The notes under the pieces are model-generated. The model was not told where the DNA came from, searched no databases, and was given only the letters and a program-made list of their open reading frames with translations. From the NCBI GenBank assembly GCA_902729315.2, contig LR746271.1:5910001-5974000 (forward strand): a DNA stretch of 64,000 bases, read 5' to 3'. The position numbers and the translations under genes are program-made. Shown here piece by piece: positions 22,501-32,680 of the stretch. The stretch's first letter is position 1, and every line of letters starts with the position of its first letter. Source of the DNA: Spirodela intermedia. Lineage: Eukaryota > Streptophyta > Magnoliopsida > Alismatales > Araceae.

Positions 22501-24011
22501 GAGGAAGTTGTTCGAGATGATAGTATTTGGAAGATCGATGATGAGGCTGTGGCACATTTTTGAGCAAGAATTATTTCTCTTGTGCTAGTGGCCACCTAAT
22601 AAGGTGTCATCCTAATGGTTGGAAACTAATGCTTCTAGACTAGGCGACTGTTGATGATGTTAAACGTCGCTCCTGTATCGAGTAGAGTAAATACTTGATG
22701 CCTTTGAATCATTTCTTTGAAATATGTTGCTCACCCATGGAAGTACTTGGACAATGAGTGAAGGGATACTTCAAGCTAGACTATCTCGCATTTGTTTGGT
22801 GATGGGTCATAAGGAAACTCTTTTACTTGAGTATTATCTGATGCAAAGTTAGAGTCAGTGAGAGCAAAGAGAATATTTAGCTCTTGTCTGCACTAATGGT
22901 CGGGCATAAATTTCTCATTGTAGTGGAAACACATGCCTTGGGTCCATTGGGCTTGAATGTTAGCAGTCGTGAGGTGTTGATCAATTTGAGGTGCTTTGTT
23001 GACGGAGATATGTAGACTTGTTGTCATTAGATCAGGACCATGGTATCCCTCGTGGTTGCTCATGCCCTACGGTGGCGGCCATATTTGACACCGATCATAC
23101 ACCGAAGACCCTTTCTCTACCCCTCTATCTTGCCATAGTCGACCTCCATTTGTCAATGTTAATAGCTTGATTTCAACTCTCTTGGCTGTTTGCATCATCA
23201 CTTTAATGCCAAGTAGGTTGAGGGTGATCACCTCTGCCTGTATCTCTTGTCGAAGACCCTTGAAGAAGTTGCCTTTTAGAATGGTCTTCGACATGTCACA
23301 GAGTGCATGAGACAATAGTTCGAACTGCTCCCAATAATCTTCCATCAAATCCATTTGTTTGAGTTCGAAGAACTAATGGTTGAGGGAGCTGGAGTGTTTA
23401 TCTCCGAATATTTTCAGCATCTTGTACTTTAGATCTTCCCAGCTACAAAATGACCGTTAGGATTCCACCCACTAAAGCTAGTGGAAGGCTTTTCCTTCCA
23501 TGATGTTGCACGCCTCCACTAGTTGCTTAGGTGTTGTTAGTTGATAAGTGGAACCCTATAAAGGTGGGGAACTCTAATTACCATCATAGGTTGGATTCCA
23601 AAGGCCCTCGAGGATGGTGGTGGTCAGGCGGACCGTCGTGGGGGTATGAGTTGACAAATAGATCTTCTTAGTAATAGTGGTTATTGAGCGGAGCCAAAGG
23701 TTGTCCTGCACTGGTATCTCTGGGGAGCCACTCCTTCAATGGCTCTGGCTCGAGTTTGGTCTTGTCAACTTGACTGAGGGAAATGCCTACTTGATGCTAA
23801 ATGTTGTCTAGGATGTTAGCAATCGACCCTAGTTGGTGAGAGACTGAATCCTGTCTTTGACACATGTCTACCTATTCCGCACATATTGCTTGAAGTTGTT
23901 CGGCATGAGCCATCAGTTCATTGCTAGTGAGGAGCTAGAACTCCTCTAGCTATTTCTTGAGAAAGTCAAGCTTGGGATCGGAGGGTTTGAGCCCCATAGA
24001 AGTGTGGTTGT

Positions 24012-24023
24012 GCTCTGATACCA
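24012..24023 (-). other. Primer-binding site for initiator tRNA-Met
   Basis: The minus strand reads TGGTATCAGAGC, two bases inside the right LTR. This is the exact complement of the 3' end of the initiator tRNA-Met encoded at 53,238-53,309 (GCTCTGATA plus the added CCA). Confidence 0.9.
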
Positions 24024-24025
24024 AT

Positions 24026-24600
24026 TGATGATGACCCTTTTGATTGAGGTGTCAAAACATAAACTACTTTAATAAATAAACATGTCTCATACAAAACTTC
24101 GGGCGCCCAAGCTCTAGATAACTCCTACTGAAAGGCTATGAACGGTTGAGAGACTGGTGAGAGAGAGAGAGTCGACGAGGGACACGGGGATATATAGAGA
24201 GAGAATACAAATAGCTAAGACCTCTCAGGTCTTAGGAGCACCGATTCGAGATGGCGAATCTCCACTCCGCACGAAGTCTTCACAAGGTTCTTTCAACGTC
24301 CCCTTTCCGTGGCTACTTGGCCCCTCTTTATAACTGGTCTTTTGGCATTGGTGACCACCTCCTATTTCACTCTGAATCAAGTATGATGGGACTTGAGTGC
24401 CGTGCTCCATCTTTGTTGGGTCTACCACAGTTCTCCATCAAATTTCATTGACTGCACATGTCTCCTATCCTATAGGCTCCCACATGCGGTTGTCCCTTTC
24501 AGTGTTTAGATCTTGTCTGCTTGGCTTCATTCCTAGGCTCGGCCAGCTTCTTCGAGACCTCTTTTCCTATGAGCCAATTTAGGTTGTCACGGTCTCAACA
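24026..24600 (-). repeat. Right LTR (5' LTR) of the Ty3/gypsy element
   Basis: 575 bp, TG...CA ends on either strand. The internal side abuts the primer site and the outer side abuts the AAAAC duplication. Many substitutions separate it from the left LTR, so the insertion is not recent. Confidence 0.88.
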
Positions 24601-24605
24601 AAAAC

Positions 24606-24990
24606 ACTAAAATGATGAATGCAGTGGAAGATTTGTTTAAACCTATTTATTCCGTTGTTTCGCATATATCATGAATTTTAGAATGATACCTAGGTGATCT
24701 CGTGACTCTATCTTGGTAAAACTATAGATTTATTAATGAAATGAAATCATTGCAAGATGCCATTTTCTTAATACCACAGTGGATTAACACAGAGGTTAGG
24801 TCGCAAGGTATCGATATGGTAGGGTTCATGTGCATGCCTTAGACATTATAGCGAAGAAATACTTTGATGAGTCGCTGACAGGTTCATGTGGAAATGGCAT
24901 TTCGAGTGTTTATCCTCAAAAACCATCATTTTGCTGATGAAATGTGAAAGGTGTTGTTGAAGACAAGCATCCTCGTCCTAGAGCGCAGTG

Positions 24991-25040
<50 letters not shown>

Positions 25041-25330
25041 AAGGAAACAAGAAGTACCAACCACAAGAGACAAAACCTCTTCTTAAGTTACTCTCTCTCT
25101 CTCTCCTCCTGTTTGACTAGTGTCATGTTCTTCCAATGGTCTCTCCCTCTCTCTCTTACGCTAACATCACTTCCTCTTAGCTGACATGTGGGACGATGGG
25201 ATTCGATACCATTCTCTGACATATACGATAAGATAATATCGTTTGGTGAGGTGGTCATATCTTCGACGCATTGCGCTAAAGTGATCTCATACATGAGAAA
25301 CGCTCTCCCGCTGCATTCTTGGTTTCTAAC
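24606..25330. other. AT-rich intergenic DNA with GA microsatellite
   Basis: A (GA)n tract of about 43 bp lies at 24,994-25,036, followed by short CT runs. No coding or RNA gene is recognised. Confidence 0.45.
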
Positions 25331-26967
25331 TGACGTGACTCAGTCGTTGTATATTAAATCACGCAAATATAAAATTTATAAAACTAGAAAATATGAATTT
25401 TCAGATATTTAGAAGTATTTCTGAATAAATATATCAATTATAATTCAATAAAACTTCCAAAAATAGAGATAATTTTCTAGGTCGATCACAGGGATGTAAT
25501 ATCATATCTGGTAATTATTCAGATTTTTTCTCAATGAATACTATTTTCTATGAATTTTATACTAGGAAATGAAAAGAAAATATATTTAAAATTCACAAAA
25601 AAGAAGGAAATAAGGGTGCGGACGTCATGATGACGTCAGCGCCCGGCGAACGCGAATCGGGCTGAAACAGAGTTTCGCCTAGCGATTCTTACGAAAGCGA
25701 TTACAGACGATTTAGTTAATCAAATTAAGATTTGTAAAAGCCGGAAGAATCATAATAGAACAAAGTATATTTTGGTAAATTAAAATCACAAAAACTATCA
25801 CTAAATGAAGCGTAAAGTAAGTTTGAAAGCAGGAAAATAGAGTTCCGGCGTCGCGACGGCGTCGGCAATGCACTGGAATCCTAAGCGTTCGAGAGGATCG
25901 TCGTGCAGTGTCCACGGCCTTGAAGGCTCTCCTTGGACAAAGACAACGTGGGCAATCTCTAGATCTCCTTTCGAAGTCTAGAGATCAATGGAATGGGTCG
26001 TCGACTCGTCTCCGGTGGCTGTCACCTAGCGGAGCGGAAAAATAGCGATTTTACGGCTCTCCGGCGGCTGTCACCCGACGGAGAGGAGTTGGATGGAGGT
26101 GGGGCACGTGTCAGGGAGCTTCATCCTTAGGTCCGCGCAGCAAGATGAGGCTCTTCATCGCATCTGGTACGCTCTCAGGAGGTGGCGACTCGTCTCCCGG
26201 CGGATCGTCCTCTTCCTGACGACGGCTTGTTCGTCGATCAATCGGAGATGATTTACTCAATAGATTCGTGATCTTTTTATCGCGAATCGTTCAGCAATTT
26301 TAGTAGCAATGCTCCGCGAATCGCGTTGACGAGATTTTCGCCAATGATCCAGTGATTCTGGTTGCTTAATCCTTCACCGGCGATCTGCAGAAAAGTTACA
26401 ATAATCAGATAAAAATATATGAATTTTGACTCTAGGAGGATTCGAACCCGCGCTAGTTGTCTGCCCCTTCTGAGGAAGGTGTGACGCGGGTTTAGTCCCA
26501 CATCGGTTGTGTGCCGATTTTTCAGGCGAATATATAGTAATGTTAGCTTTCTAAGCAAAGTACTTTCTCTCACTTGTACGACCACTCCTTGCCCCACAGC
26601 CGGCTGGCCACCGGTGACGTGGAAGGGGAGTGGCGCACATGTGTCCCTATCGGTCCAAGCCGCTCGAGCCCCTGCTCACGGCTACTCCCCGACTGCATTT
26701 CCGACCTGCTTGCGGGCCTGACTGGCCGGCGGGTCCCCCCTATTTTATAATATTTTAGTTTTATTTCTTTTTCTTTATTTATCTCAAAAGTAAGACTGTA
26801 AAAATCATATAAATTCGTATAAAATCACATAATTACCCAAAAAATCACATTAATCAACTGAAAACTACTTTTCACACTTTAACACAAATATAAGTCTATT
26901 TATCACGAGTTAAGGCTAAAACTATATTATTTACTAATTATTAACTCATGATAATGAAGACTTATCA
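25331..26967 (+). mobile_element. Solo LTR, copy A, with target duplication CTAAC
   Basis: A 1,637-bp unit starts TGACGTGACTCAG, ends CTTATCA, and is flanked on both sides by CTAAC (25,326-25,330 and 26,968-26,972). A clearly similar unit lies inverted at 47,369-49,010 with its own, different duplication. TG...CA termini, a 5-bp duplication and no internal region are the marks of a solo LTR left by recombination between two LTRs. A TATA box at 26,531 suggests the plus strand is the transcribed one. The full-length family is not present here, so its superfamily is unknown. Confidence 0.85.
26495..26536 (+). promoter_or_regulatory. snRNA-type promoter (USE plus TATA) inside solo LTR A
   Basis: GTCCCACATCG at 26,495-26,505 equals the plant snRNA upstream sequence element (RTCCCACATCG). 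After 25 bases comes TATATA at 26,531-26,536, a spacing close to that of Pol III-transcribed plant U6 genes. No U6, U3 or 7SL sequence follows, so the expected product would be an LTR transcript starting near 26,560. Confidence 0.55.
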
Positions 26968-27329
26968 CTAACCTATATATGGTTGTGATCGCTAGTATCG
27001 CTGGATAACCCCCAAGGTGTCCTTATGGCCTGCCTGTTTCACCCAAATCTCATGGGCCTCCCAAATTGGCGAAGAAATATGCACCGTCTGACAGTGAGTG
27101 ACAAATGTGCTACTATTAGTGATTTTCTAACTATTCACCAAGTTCGTCGGTCCCCCCCCCCCCGGGTCCATGTGAAGCATGGTGGGTAGGGCGTCCATTC
27201 AACTTGAATTCATAATGCAAACGGCGATGGGGTCTTGACTCGGCCGCCGGAACGGACAGGTAAAGCTCTAAGTCTTCTCTGCGACCGCACCCTGGTATCC
27301 CCTCCCTTCCTCTTCCTCCTCCTCCGACC
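26968..27329. other. Intergenic region upstream of the PP2C-like gene
   Basis: 362 bp with a C homopolymer at about 27,153-27,164. A 'ggacaggtaaag' at 27,253 could be a 5' UTR donor site. No further feature is seen. Confidence 0.35.
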
Positions 27330-28280
27330 ATGATTGCCCGTGCCTTCTACATCCCCAAGGACGGCAAGGATGGCGAGGACGCCAACTTCGTTGCCAACGG
27401 ATGGGGGGTAATCGGGGTCGCCGATGGGGTCGGCATGTGGAAAGAGAGGGGATCGACGCCGGGATTTTCGCCCGGCAGCTCATGAAGCATTCCGCGGCAC
27501 TGGTGAAGAGATGGCCCTGCGGTCTCTCCAACCCCGTGGAGATCCTCGAGGAGGCCTTGTCCAAGACCACCGCCAAGGGGACTTCCACCGCGTGCGTCCT
27601 CTCCCTCAAAGGGAAGGTAATGAGACCTACCTGCCCACACAAATCATGCGGCTTCCGACCGACCCACCCCTTTCATATCTGCGGCTGACCTCCCGATGCT
27701 CAGTGGCTACATGCGGCCGTCCTCGGAGACAGCGGCTTCGCCGTCGTCAGAAACAAGGTGATCTACCGGTCCCCTGACCAGCAGTCCGAATTCAACGCGC
27801 CCTACCAACTGGGGAAGGCCAGCCCTACTTCTTGCTCGACCCTCGATGCGCTGGTCTGATTCTTCAAATCGTATCGTACAAGTATTCGTGAACATGTTGA
27901 GAATATCTCCCTCCGATGGGATGAGGGATAAGGATTTTGCTGATTTTGGGTGGGTGGTCGACTGTAAATTGCAGAGGATCACAGTAGCGGTGAAGACAGG
28001 GGACCTGGTGGTTCTCGGCACTGACGGGCTCTTCGACAACATGTACAACAAGGAGCTGGAGGGGGTGATCGCCAGCAGCCTGAGGGACGGCCAGGATAGC
28101 CCAGAAGGCCTGGCCCGCAACATCGCTGAGGAGGCCCATAAGCTCTCCCTGGAGGCAGGACGCGAGTCTCCCTTCTACCTGAAGTGCGTGGAGGAACACG
28201 GAAAGGAAAAGTGCCCCCCTGGGGGTAAGCGAGATGACATAACGGTGATCGTGGCACGTGTTACCTGCACTTGTGGTTGA
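27330..28280 (+). pseudogene. PTC7-like protein phosphatase 2C, exon 1 frameshifted
   Basis: Exons 27,330-27,616, 27,704-27,853 and 27,975-28,280 are joined by GT-AG introns in phase 0. The conserved metal-binding motifs are there: [38 protein letters not shown] and GKRDDITVIVA. They match plant PPTC7-type PP2C phosphatases. The frame breaks between MWKE and GIDAGIFARQL at about 27,441-27,452. Exon 1 is 287 bp, one base short of 96 codons, so one base is missing. No plastid or mitochondrial targeting region precedes the Met, unlike typical members. Exons 2 and 3 are open to the stop. It is either a young pseudogene or a correct gene with a one-base sequence error in a GA/G-rich run. Confidence 0.75.
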
Positions 28281-28650
28281 TACGCCGGCTCCGGCTCCGG
28301 CCCCGATCAGCCCCTCGCACGTGGGCCTGGATGAACCTGGATGGATATGCGTAATGATAACCTATCAAGGATGTAATCAGGCCTAAAGTTCGAGTCCTGA
28401 AATCAAATTGGAAAGTATGATGTTTTTTAAATCTTAGAATAATGGGATACTCGGGTGTGGAACGAGGACATCCCCCCCTTATCTAGACTGGAGGGATGTG
28501 TGGTAGCTGCGGCAGCAGTAGCCTGACTATGCAGAGAACCAGGAGCTCGTAGACCGACGCCCATCTTTACCCCCCTCTCGACTCCTGTCTCTCTCTCTCT
28601 CTCTATCTGTCTTCCCCTCTTTCTCTCGGGAGAGGGACAGAAGTGAGACC
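28281..28650. other. Intergenic region, upstream of the complex I subunit-like gene
   Basis: 370 bp holding the 3' flank of the PP2C-like gene and a CT-rich tract at about 28,586-28,608 just ahead of the next start codon. Nothing else is seen. Confidence 0.35.
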
Positions 28651-29934
28651 ATGGCCGCCTCCATGGTGAGGCTCCATATCCGCGGCGGTGGCCTCCCGGG
28701 GAGCAAGATGGGCGGCGCCGCCCGCTTCTTCCCCAGCCCGGTAACTAAACCCGCGTTCACTCATGTGCATTATCTCATATGATCTCGCCCAGTTCTTCAC
28801 TGCGAATCCGCCGCCCTCAGCCGCCGCATATTCGGAGGCTCCCGATTGGGGGCTCTCCGAAGTGGAACACCGGGCTGTCTTCGGAGGAGAGAATGCCGAG
28901 GCCGAAGGCGACGCCGGAGTTGCACGCGATCTCCGACTGGCCAATCATGGCGGTGATGGTGGAGCACATCGCTGGGCAGAGAGACTACCTGGTCCACAAG
29001 TCCGTCTGGCACATGAGCGACTCCACTCTCAAATACATATGTGAGTCCGTCTGATTAAAATTCAGTGTCGAATCGGATTTGCTACACGCTCATTTTATTC
29101 GACTTTCTCAGCTAATCGGCGACGATTCAATTATTTCATTCGATCTCTCTCGGCTGCGAATGAATGCATATTCTTCGAAGAACGAGCTCGCGCCATCATC
29201 ACGATCTTCACTCAGCTCATCACAATTCACGAGTGATTATCCTGACAAGAATAATTGTTGCATGCGATCCGGACTTCCATTTGATTTACCGCAACCGATT
29301 GAGCGATTATCCTCGCAAGAACAAACCCATGTCTTCGAATCATACGGAGTAGAATAAACTCGAATTACGCAGCATTTGTTGACCTCATGATTCCCAGATG
29401 CCATGTACATGATGTTCACCTGCTGGGGTTGCTGTTTCTTCGGCTCAACCAAAGTAAGCTTCAGCCACCACCCTGGCAATCTCATCACTCGTTCCAGCCA
29501 CTGTAAGGGGGGTGAGTGACCTTACTCCCCTATTCTCGGAGCAGGACCCATTCTACGACGGGGAGCAGTACCGCAAGGACGGGGGAGACGGAACAGTGCA
29601 CTGGGTCTACGAAAAGGTGAGGCCTTTTTTGGCGGCTGAACCTGGGCATCATCTTGTGGTGTTGAGGCTATCGTTGAAGTGCTTTCTTCTTACAAAGTCA
29701 GCGGGCCCTTGACTTCATCGTGGTTGAGTTGCACGCCCATTCGATTCAACCTCTCTCGCGTTCTCTCAATTGCGGCTGACCAGTCGATGAAATTTCCGGT
29801 CGCAGCAAGAGGACATTGAGGAGTCTGCGAGGGCAGAGCTGTGGAGAGAGGAGCTGATCGAGGAGATCGAGCTCAAGGTCGGCGGCCTGAGAGAGCTTGA
29901 AGAGGCCGGCAGGGAAGAAGAGCTCGTCAAGTGA
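28651..29934 (+). CDS. Mitochondrial complex I subunit-like protein (plant ESSS/NDUFB11-type)
   Basis: Five exons: 28,651-28,740, 28,821-29,040, 29,398-29,453, 29,545-29,616 and 29,806-29,934, giving 188 residues. The N-terminus is Arg-rich and lacks acids, fitting a mitochondrial presequence. Conserved parts are ELHAISDWPIMAVMVEHI, then one membrane helix in exon 3 (YAMYMMFTCWGCCFFG, about 104-119). DPFYDGEQYRKDGGDGTVHW and a charged C-terminal coiled coil (EDIEESARAELWREEL) follow. This resembles small plant proteins that I recall annotated as the ESSS subunit of NADH:ubiquinone oxidoreductase. The family match is firm; the complex I name rests on memory. The first intron is only 80 bp, and its acceptor (CCCTCAG) was chosen for phase. 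Confidence 0.72.
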
Positions 29935-30875
29935 GCAATCGACTGGACAAAGTCGGCTGAAGCTGGCTGAAGCATCATCATGTGCCCCCGTGGTATATAC
30001 ATATAGACTCTCTCGCCGGGCTTGATCAGCGTATCAATGTCGATCTTTCTTGCTTACCTCTCTGTAATCTTAGACCAAATCACATTATTAAGAAATAATG
30101 GGCTTCAAAGGAACACCAGTATGAGGAATAACAACTCCAGATTTCCGGGGGAAACCGTGAAATTCTAGATTTTTTGTGATCGGAACTCGGAATTGGGAGA
30201 ATACTTTTTTTTTTTGGTGGGTTCTTATATGATTTATTGCTTAAAGAATACGGCGATAATGGCTCATAAATGGTTGGAGGCTCGAGGATGCTTCTCGTGG
30301 GGTGTTTGGGCGATAACGAGACGTTGCGCAAAAGAAATTCGTTGGGCGATTCGTAGAATGTTTATCGGGATATTCACGCGATCTCCGAAAAATGCGATCT
30401 TTCGTTGCCCGAGATAAACCTCCCCTCGTTTCTCTCAGTCCCTCTCCCTAACCGACGGCAAAAATAGCAAGTTCCAGGCAAGGAAGACCTTCATGCAACG
30501 GAAGGCAGGTCAGAGCAGCGGGGGAGGGAGGCGGAGGGGAAGGAAGATCCCTCCGGTGGGGGAGCTCCCTGTCAAAGGGAGAAGAGGAGATAGAGGGTAG
30601 AGGGAGGGGAAGAGGCAACCTGCCGGTGTCTTCTCAGGCGGCGCCGCCCGGCAGCGACAGGACGACCCGCTCGTCGCCCGCAAGGGCTCCGACGTGATAA
30701 CACTACCCTCCTCGTTCCATCGTCCTCTTCTTCCCTCTCCACAGGAACCGCTCCTCTGTCCTCCCCAGACCTCCCTCTTCCGTCGGCGTCACTCTTCCTT
30801 CTGCTCCTCCCTCCAATCCCTTGCAGACTCGTTGGCCCAGGGAGATCATCAGCCTTTCCTTCGGGGTCCCCTCCC
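29935..30875. other. Intergenic region
   Basis: About 940 bp: 3' flank of the complex I subunit-like gene, a T homopolymer near 30,207-30,216, then GC-rich sequence from 30,470. The last part is likely promoter and 5' UTR of the thioredoxin gene. No additional gene is supported. Confidence 0.35.
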
Positions 30876-31920
30876 ATGGCTATCAGCCTGAGAGAGATCG
30901 CTTGCGTCTCCTGCTCCGGGGCAGGGGGATTGGACAAGAAGAGGGCGCTGGCCGGGAGGCCGCCGTCCACCTTGGATTTCTTCTCCTCGTCGGGCGACAT
31001 GAACGGCAAGCTGGTGGCTCTGCGGGAGCCTGGGAGTTTCTCCGTCCGCGTACTCTTTTTAGACTCTCGCTCCCCTACCCACCATCTCCATGCGCGGATT
31101 CGCGTCTACTTCCTCCAGTTCGCCGACGAGATAACGTTTCCCTTCTGGTTCCGGGTTAGGCGCAGGCCGGCTCCACCGGGGTGCCCCGGACGATGAGGTG
31201 GTGGGAGAAGGGCGCCGCGCCGAACATGATGGAGATCGGCTCGGCGCGGGAGCTCGCAGAGTCTCTACTCGCCGCCGGCGACAAGCTCGTCGTCGTCGAC
31301 TTCTACTCTCCCGGCTGCGGAGGTTGCAGATCACTCCACCCCAAGGTGGATTAACCAGTCGCCGGGAGATTCTATCTAAGCTCCGCCGCAAAATGCCTTC
31401 TTCCACCGTGCTCCGCTCAGATCTCTCGTCTCCCCCTCCCTCCCCTCATCTCCAGATCTGCCAGATCGCAGAGGCGAACCGCGACGTGGTCTTCCTCAAG
31501 GTGAACTACGAGGAGCACAAATCCATGTGCCAAAGTCTCCAGGTCCACGTCCTCCCCTTCTTCCGGTTCTACAGAGGAGCAGACGGCCGCGTCTGCAGCT
31601 TCAGCTGCACCAACGCCACCGTAAGGCAACCAGATCTCTCCACTCCGTTGACGAACGAACAGCCGAAGCTTACCTCACTTGCTGTCCCCTGCACCGCCGC
31701 TCAGATCAACAAGTTCAGAGACGCCCTGGCGAAGCACGGCGCGGAGAGGGACGGCGGCGCAGCCATTCCGGGCCCGGCGAAGGGGCTCGAGGAGTCGGAG
31801 CTGCTGAAACTGGCTTCCAACCGGGACCTTCTCTTCGGCCCTCCGCCGGGCGGCTCCTCCGGCAGTTTGCCCGGTGCAACAGAGATCGGGGAGGGGTACG
31901 GCGCGTTGACCAGCCTGTGA
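30876..31920 (+). CDS. ACHT: Atypical Cys/His-rich chloroplast thioredoxin (ACHT-type)
   Basis: Four phase-0 exons: 30,876-31,049, 31,160-31,345, 31,456-31,620 and 31,705-31,920, giving 246 residues. The first ~58 residues look like a plastid transit peptide. The thioredoxin fold follows with DFYSPGCGGCRSLHPK. The active site is CGGC (residues 111-114) instead of the usual WCGPC, which defines the ACHT group. HVLPFFRFYRGADGRVCSFS carries the cis-Pro (VLP), and the extension AKGLEESELLKLASNRD is typical. ACHT proteins are thylakoid-associated thioredoxins that pass oxidizing signals from 2-Cys peroxiredoxin to targets such as ADP-glucose pyrophosphorylase. The first donor (CGC|GTACTC) is weak but keeps the frame into AQAGSTG and RWWEKG. 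Confidence 0.9.
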
Positions 31921-32680
31921 GAGGGATGACCTGCAAGAAAGGACATCTCCTCCGACTTTCCCTGTACACATACACAATATAAATATATATATAAGTTTCT
32001 GATTATTGGTGGATTTTTTGAGGCCAAAAAATAAATTTGTAATACGGCTAATAATTTCAGGACGAGCCGACTTCATTGGGATTATTTGGTCTTAACTCCA
32101 CAGAAGAAACAAAATTATTAAGTCCGAATACTATCTCATCAGGAACCACGTTAATGCAGAGTCTATATTCATAATAAATAAAGGTAGTGGGTGTTTTAGT
32201 CCATTTCCGAATTTATGTGCCCAGTATTATTAATTATACCGAGGCAATAGACCTAGCCGTAAAATAATGGTGTCAGGTTAATGGGTTTCCCAAAAGGTGG
32301 GCCCCACGGAAAATCGGTGAGAACCACCCGGGCCCATCAACGGGGTCCAAATCTAGGTTCTTCTTGTTCCTTACGGAATCGGGCCATCGGCACCGTCCAT
32401 CATGTCACGGGATCCACCAAATGGACGGTTGAAACGGCCTCCCCTGCCACCCCCACCAAGCCGGGTTCTGTTTATAAAAAAAAGGATTATTCTCCCTCCT
32501 CTCTCTAGAAAGAGCGGATTGTTCGACCTCCTTCTAACCCTAGCGTCCCCTCTCGCTTCCCGACCTTCTCGTCTTCACCCTCCGTCGTCCGACTCCCTTA
32601 GGGCTACTGGTTCGGTGGGATCCCGCGAAACCCTAACCCTTGGGGCACGCGTTGGAGTGGAAAGAAGAAAGGAAAACGAG
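31921..32680. other. Intergenic region upstream of PTB
   Basis: 760 bp with the ACHT 3' UTR, AT-rich middle, and from about 32,500 a CCCTAACCC-type 5' flank ('aaccctagc' at 32,536 and 'aaccctaaccc' at 32,630). Such telo-box-like motifs are common near starts of plant genes for translation and RNA processing. Confidence 0.4.

Larger units (their letters stand above)
18912..24605 (-). mobile_element. Decayed Ty3/gypsy LTR retrotransposon, minus orientation, with 5-bp target duplication
   Basis: Two direct LTRs (18,917-19,527 and 24,026-24,600) begin TG and end CA, and are flanked by the 5-bp duplication AAAAC at 18,912-18,916 and 24,601-24,605. On the minus strand the order is LTR, tRNA-iMet primer site (24,012-24,023), and gag with a degraded CCHC knuckle (CFHY near 22,940). 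Next come aspartic protease (LLDTGATFNIINSRLV near 22,640-22,687), reverse transcriptase with FLDDILVY near 21,711-21,738, and RNase H (about 21,144-21,347). Integrase (HPQIDGQSEVIN near 20,233-20,270) and a G-rich polypurine tract at 19,530-19,545 complete it. Integrase after RNase H identifies Ty3/gypsy. Many stops and frameshifts mean it cannot move by its own proteins. Confidence 0.9.

Noticed and set aside
26277-26597. Open frame shared by both solo LTR copies (26,277-26,597 and 47,739-47,987)
   Set aside because: Its presence in both copies follows from repeat identity. It resembles no known protein and runs opposite the likely LTR transcript.
31198-31920. 240-codon continuous frame in the thioredoxin locus
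   Set aside because: It reads through introns. The spliced four-exon model gives the full ACHT family sequence.
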